Source: Nitrospira sp. CR1.3
GTDB taxonomy: Bacteria > Nitrospirota > Nitrospiria > Nitrospirales > Nitrospiraceae
Direction: 5' to 3'
DNA length: 64,000 nt
Assembly (NCBI GenBank): GCA_014055525.1
Contig: WIAH01000003.1
Span: forward strand, 62,001-126,000
How positions within the stretch are numbered: position 1 is the first letter of the stretch; each line of letters opens with the position of its first letter. Below are positions 62,841 to 64,000 of the stretch, piece after piece. Below the pieces are notes generated by a model that ran no database searches, was not told the origin of the DNA, and saw nothing but the letters and a program-made list of their open reading frames with translations. The position numbers and the translations under genes were made by a program.

Positions 62841-63464
62841 ATGGGAGGCGCAAGATTGCCGGCCCGTAGACTCCTATTATGGATCATCGCAGCTAGCGTC
62901 ATGGGCCTCGCGTCCGCCTGCGGCGGGAAAACAGAGGTAAAACCGGTGGGGCCTCCGCCGGATTCCGGTCCGAAAGCGATCATCAAGACCAAGTTTGGGG
63001 AGATGCACATGAAGTTTTACCCCGAGCTGGCCCCCAAGCATGTCGAGAACTTCATCAAACTGGCCAAGGCCGGCTTCTATAACGGCACGATCTTTCATCG
63101 GGTCATTCCGGGATTCATGATTCAGGGCGGCGATCCGAACACGAAGCTCTCGCTTCGCAAGGAGACCTACGGGCAGGGCGGCCCGAAAGACGAGAAGGGG
63201 AATCCGATTCTCTTGAAGGCGGAGTTCACCGACACTCCGCACAAACGAGGCATTGTCTCGATGGCGAGGGCCAATGAGCCGGATACCGCCGGCTCGCAAT
63301 TCTTCATCGTCGTCGAGCAGTCTCCCTTTTTGGATCGGAAATACACCGTGTTCGGGGAAGTGACAAGGGGCCTCGGCGTGGCGGACAAGATCGCCGCCCT
63401 GCCGCGAAACGACCATGACCTGCCGAACGAGCGGGTCGAAATGACGGTCACGATCGTGGAGTAG
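62841..63464 (+). CDS. Lipoprotein cyclophilin-type peptidyl-prolyl isomerase (copy B)
   Basis: 207 residues. Signal peptide LLLWIIAASVMGLASACGG ends in a lipobox (LASAC), so this copy is membrane-anchored, unlike copy A. The domain repeats the same motifs: KAIIKTKFGEMHM, FHRVIPGFMIQGGDPNTK, RGIVSMARANEPDTAGSQFFIV. An insertion around GPKDEKGNPILLKAEF distinguishes it. It likely arose by tandem duplication and division of labour between soluble and anchored foldases. Confidence 0.93.
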   Translation: MGGARLPARRLLLWIIAASVMGLASACGGKTEVKPVGPPPDSGPKAIIKTKFGEMHMKFYPELAPKHVENFIKLAKAGFYNGTIFHRVIPGFMIQGGDPNTKLSLRKETYGQGGPKDEKGNPILLKAEFTDTPHKRGIVSMARANEPDTAGSQFFIVVEQSPFLDRKYTVFGEVTRGLGVADKIAALPRNDHDLPNERVEMTVTIVE

Positions 63465-63480
63465 GAGCGACGAGGAAGGG

Positions 63481-63804
63481 TTATGTACTCTGCTCGAGGT
63501 ATTGTCTGAGTCTGGCTCGCTCCGAAGGAAGAAACAGAACGAAACTTAGTCCGAACGCATTGCCGGATACCCAGCGGACCGAGGCGCGCTCCACCTTCAC
63601 GGGAGTCGATTGATCGGGAAGATGGACTAAGACGTGAAACTCCAATCCGTCGGCTAGGTTGACGTCGGATTCCGCCCGACAACCGGCTGGGGAGATGTTC
63701 GTGACTTTCGCTTCCCCCTCGATTTCATCCGATCGAAAACCCAGTGAGCACCGCAGGTCAACTCGCCGTGCCTTTCTGATTTTCCTCTCTTTTTCGGAGT
63801 TCAC
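63481..63804 (-). CDS. PilZ domain protein
   Basis: 107 residues, one PilZ domain. Basic start with RKARR and RVDLR, either of which gives the RxxxR motif, then TNISPAGC for the N-x-S-x-x-G motif, VKVERASVRWVSGNAFGLSFV for the later strands. Start is GTG 63804 with GGAGG 6 bp before. A c-di-GMP-binding adaptor is likely; target unknown. It is convergent with the cyclophilin operon, 16 bp from its end. Confidence 0.85.
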   Translation of the reverse strand: MNSEKERKIRKARRVDLRCSLGFRSDEIEGEAKVTNISPAGCRAESDVNLADGLEFHVLVHLPDQSTPVKVERASVRWVSGNAFGLSFVLFLPSERARLRQYLEQST

Positions 63805-63845
63805 AGAGCCTCCGCATATTTCGGTAAAGCAATCCCGATGTCGCG

Positions 63846-64000
63846 CTAGTGGTGATGGTGCCCGCAGTCTGGCCCATGAACATGAGATTCCGGTCCTGGC
63901 GGCGGCATAAACGACTGGCCGGGGAGCAGGATATGGCCTGGTTCATGCTGCTTGGTCAGGTGCATGGCCACTTCGGGATGGTAGGCGCGGACATAGCCGA
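63846..64000 (-). CDS. C-terminal end of a gene entering from the right, His-rich tail
   Basis: The last 50 residues are visible in a frame open to the window edge, beginning GYVRAYHPEVAMHLTKQHE and ending SHVHGPDCGHHHH. The His-rich, Cys-containing tail suggests metal binding. I cannot name the family from this piece. A 62-residue frame that overlaps it in another register is not supported. Confidence 0.6.
   Translation of the reverse strand, partial: GYVRAYHPEVAMHLTKQHEPGHILLPGQSFMPPPGPESHVHGPDCGHHHH

Noticed and set aside
63758..63946. A 62-residue minus-strand frame at the right edge
   Set aside because: It overlaps the PilZ gene and a different frame that is open to the edge and ends in a plausible His-rich tail.
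1..64000. CRISPR array, IS element or prophage
   Set aside because: No regularly spaced identical repeats, transposase, integrase or phage structural gene was recognised on either strand.

Overview
The window is GC-rich, densely coding bacterial chromosome, with almost everything on the plus strand in long runs of overlapping or nearly abutting genes. Gene content points to a Gram-negative, piliated, murein-forming bacterium: lipoprotein signals, a PagL-like outer-membrane protein, type IV pilus genes, a MurE with the meso-DAP-type DNPR motif, PilZ proteins and DivIVA. My best guess is Nitrospirota (Nitrospira-like). That is inferred from gene mix and order; no rRNA or marker comparison was possible.

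Layout. (1) 1-13.9 kb: a surface-glycan cluster with six glycosyltransferases (the first cut by the window edge), two paralogous sugar-nucleotide epimerases flanking a Gfo/Idh/MocA oxidoreductase, an alkaline-phosphatase-superfamily protein with an altered metal site, an SGNH hydrolase and a Wzx-like flippase. A minus-strand PilZ gene and a poorly coding 0.5 kb stretch interrupt it. (2) 13.9-18.6 kb: cstA, yajQ, a beta-propeller lipoprotein, and on the minus strand a secreted protein ending in two peptide-repeat blocks of period 10 and 9. (3) 18.8-36.5 kb: a nearly complete dcw cluster, rsmH-ftsL-ftsI-murE-murF-mraY-murD-ftsW-murG-murC-murB-ddl-ftsQ-ftsA-ftsZ, without mraZ in front, read from a near-consensus promoter. 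(4) 36.5-41.3 kb: pgeF, yggS, proC, yggT, divIVA, a beta-lactamase-fold hydrolase and a small conserved-looking minus-strand gene. (5) 41.3-47.5 kb: pgsA, then pilC-pilS-pilR and ispE. (6) 47.5-53.6 kb: prs, rplY, pth, ychF, a PagL-like protein, a non-coding stretch holding a palindromic element of about 195 bp, and a Yip1-type membrane protein. (7) 53.7-62.2 kb: rpsF-ssb-rpsR, then yceD-rpmF-plsX-fabH-fabD-fabG-acpP-fabF-rnc. (8) 62.2-64 kb: two tandem exported cyclophilins, a second PilZ gene, and the His-rich end of a gene that enters from the right.

The genes form a coherent envelope programme: lipid supply (plsX/fab, pgsA), murein precursors and division (dcw, divIVA), surface glycan (cluster 1), and surface motility (pil). 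Several transcription starts can be proposed from TTGACA boxes spaced 16-18 bp from TATACT, TATCAT, TAGACT or similar -10 boxes.

No clear new defence or mobile system is present, and I saw no tRNA, rRNA, CRISPR array or IS transposase. The observations most worth checking are the palindromic element at 51914-52108, the operator-like inverted repeat against the rsmH -35 box, the repeat-protein gene at 17532-18596 with its possibly leaderless promoter, the divergent promoters at 41286-41348, and the altered phosphatase-superfamily protein at 8852-10447.
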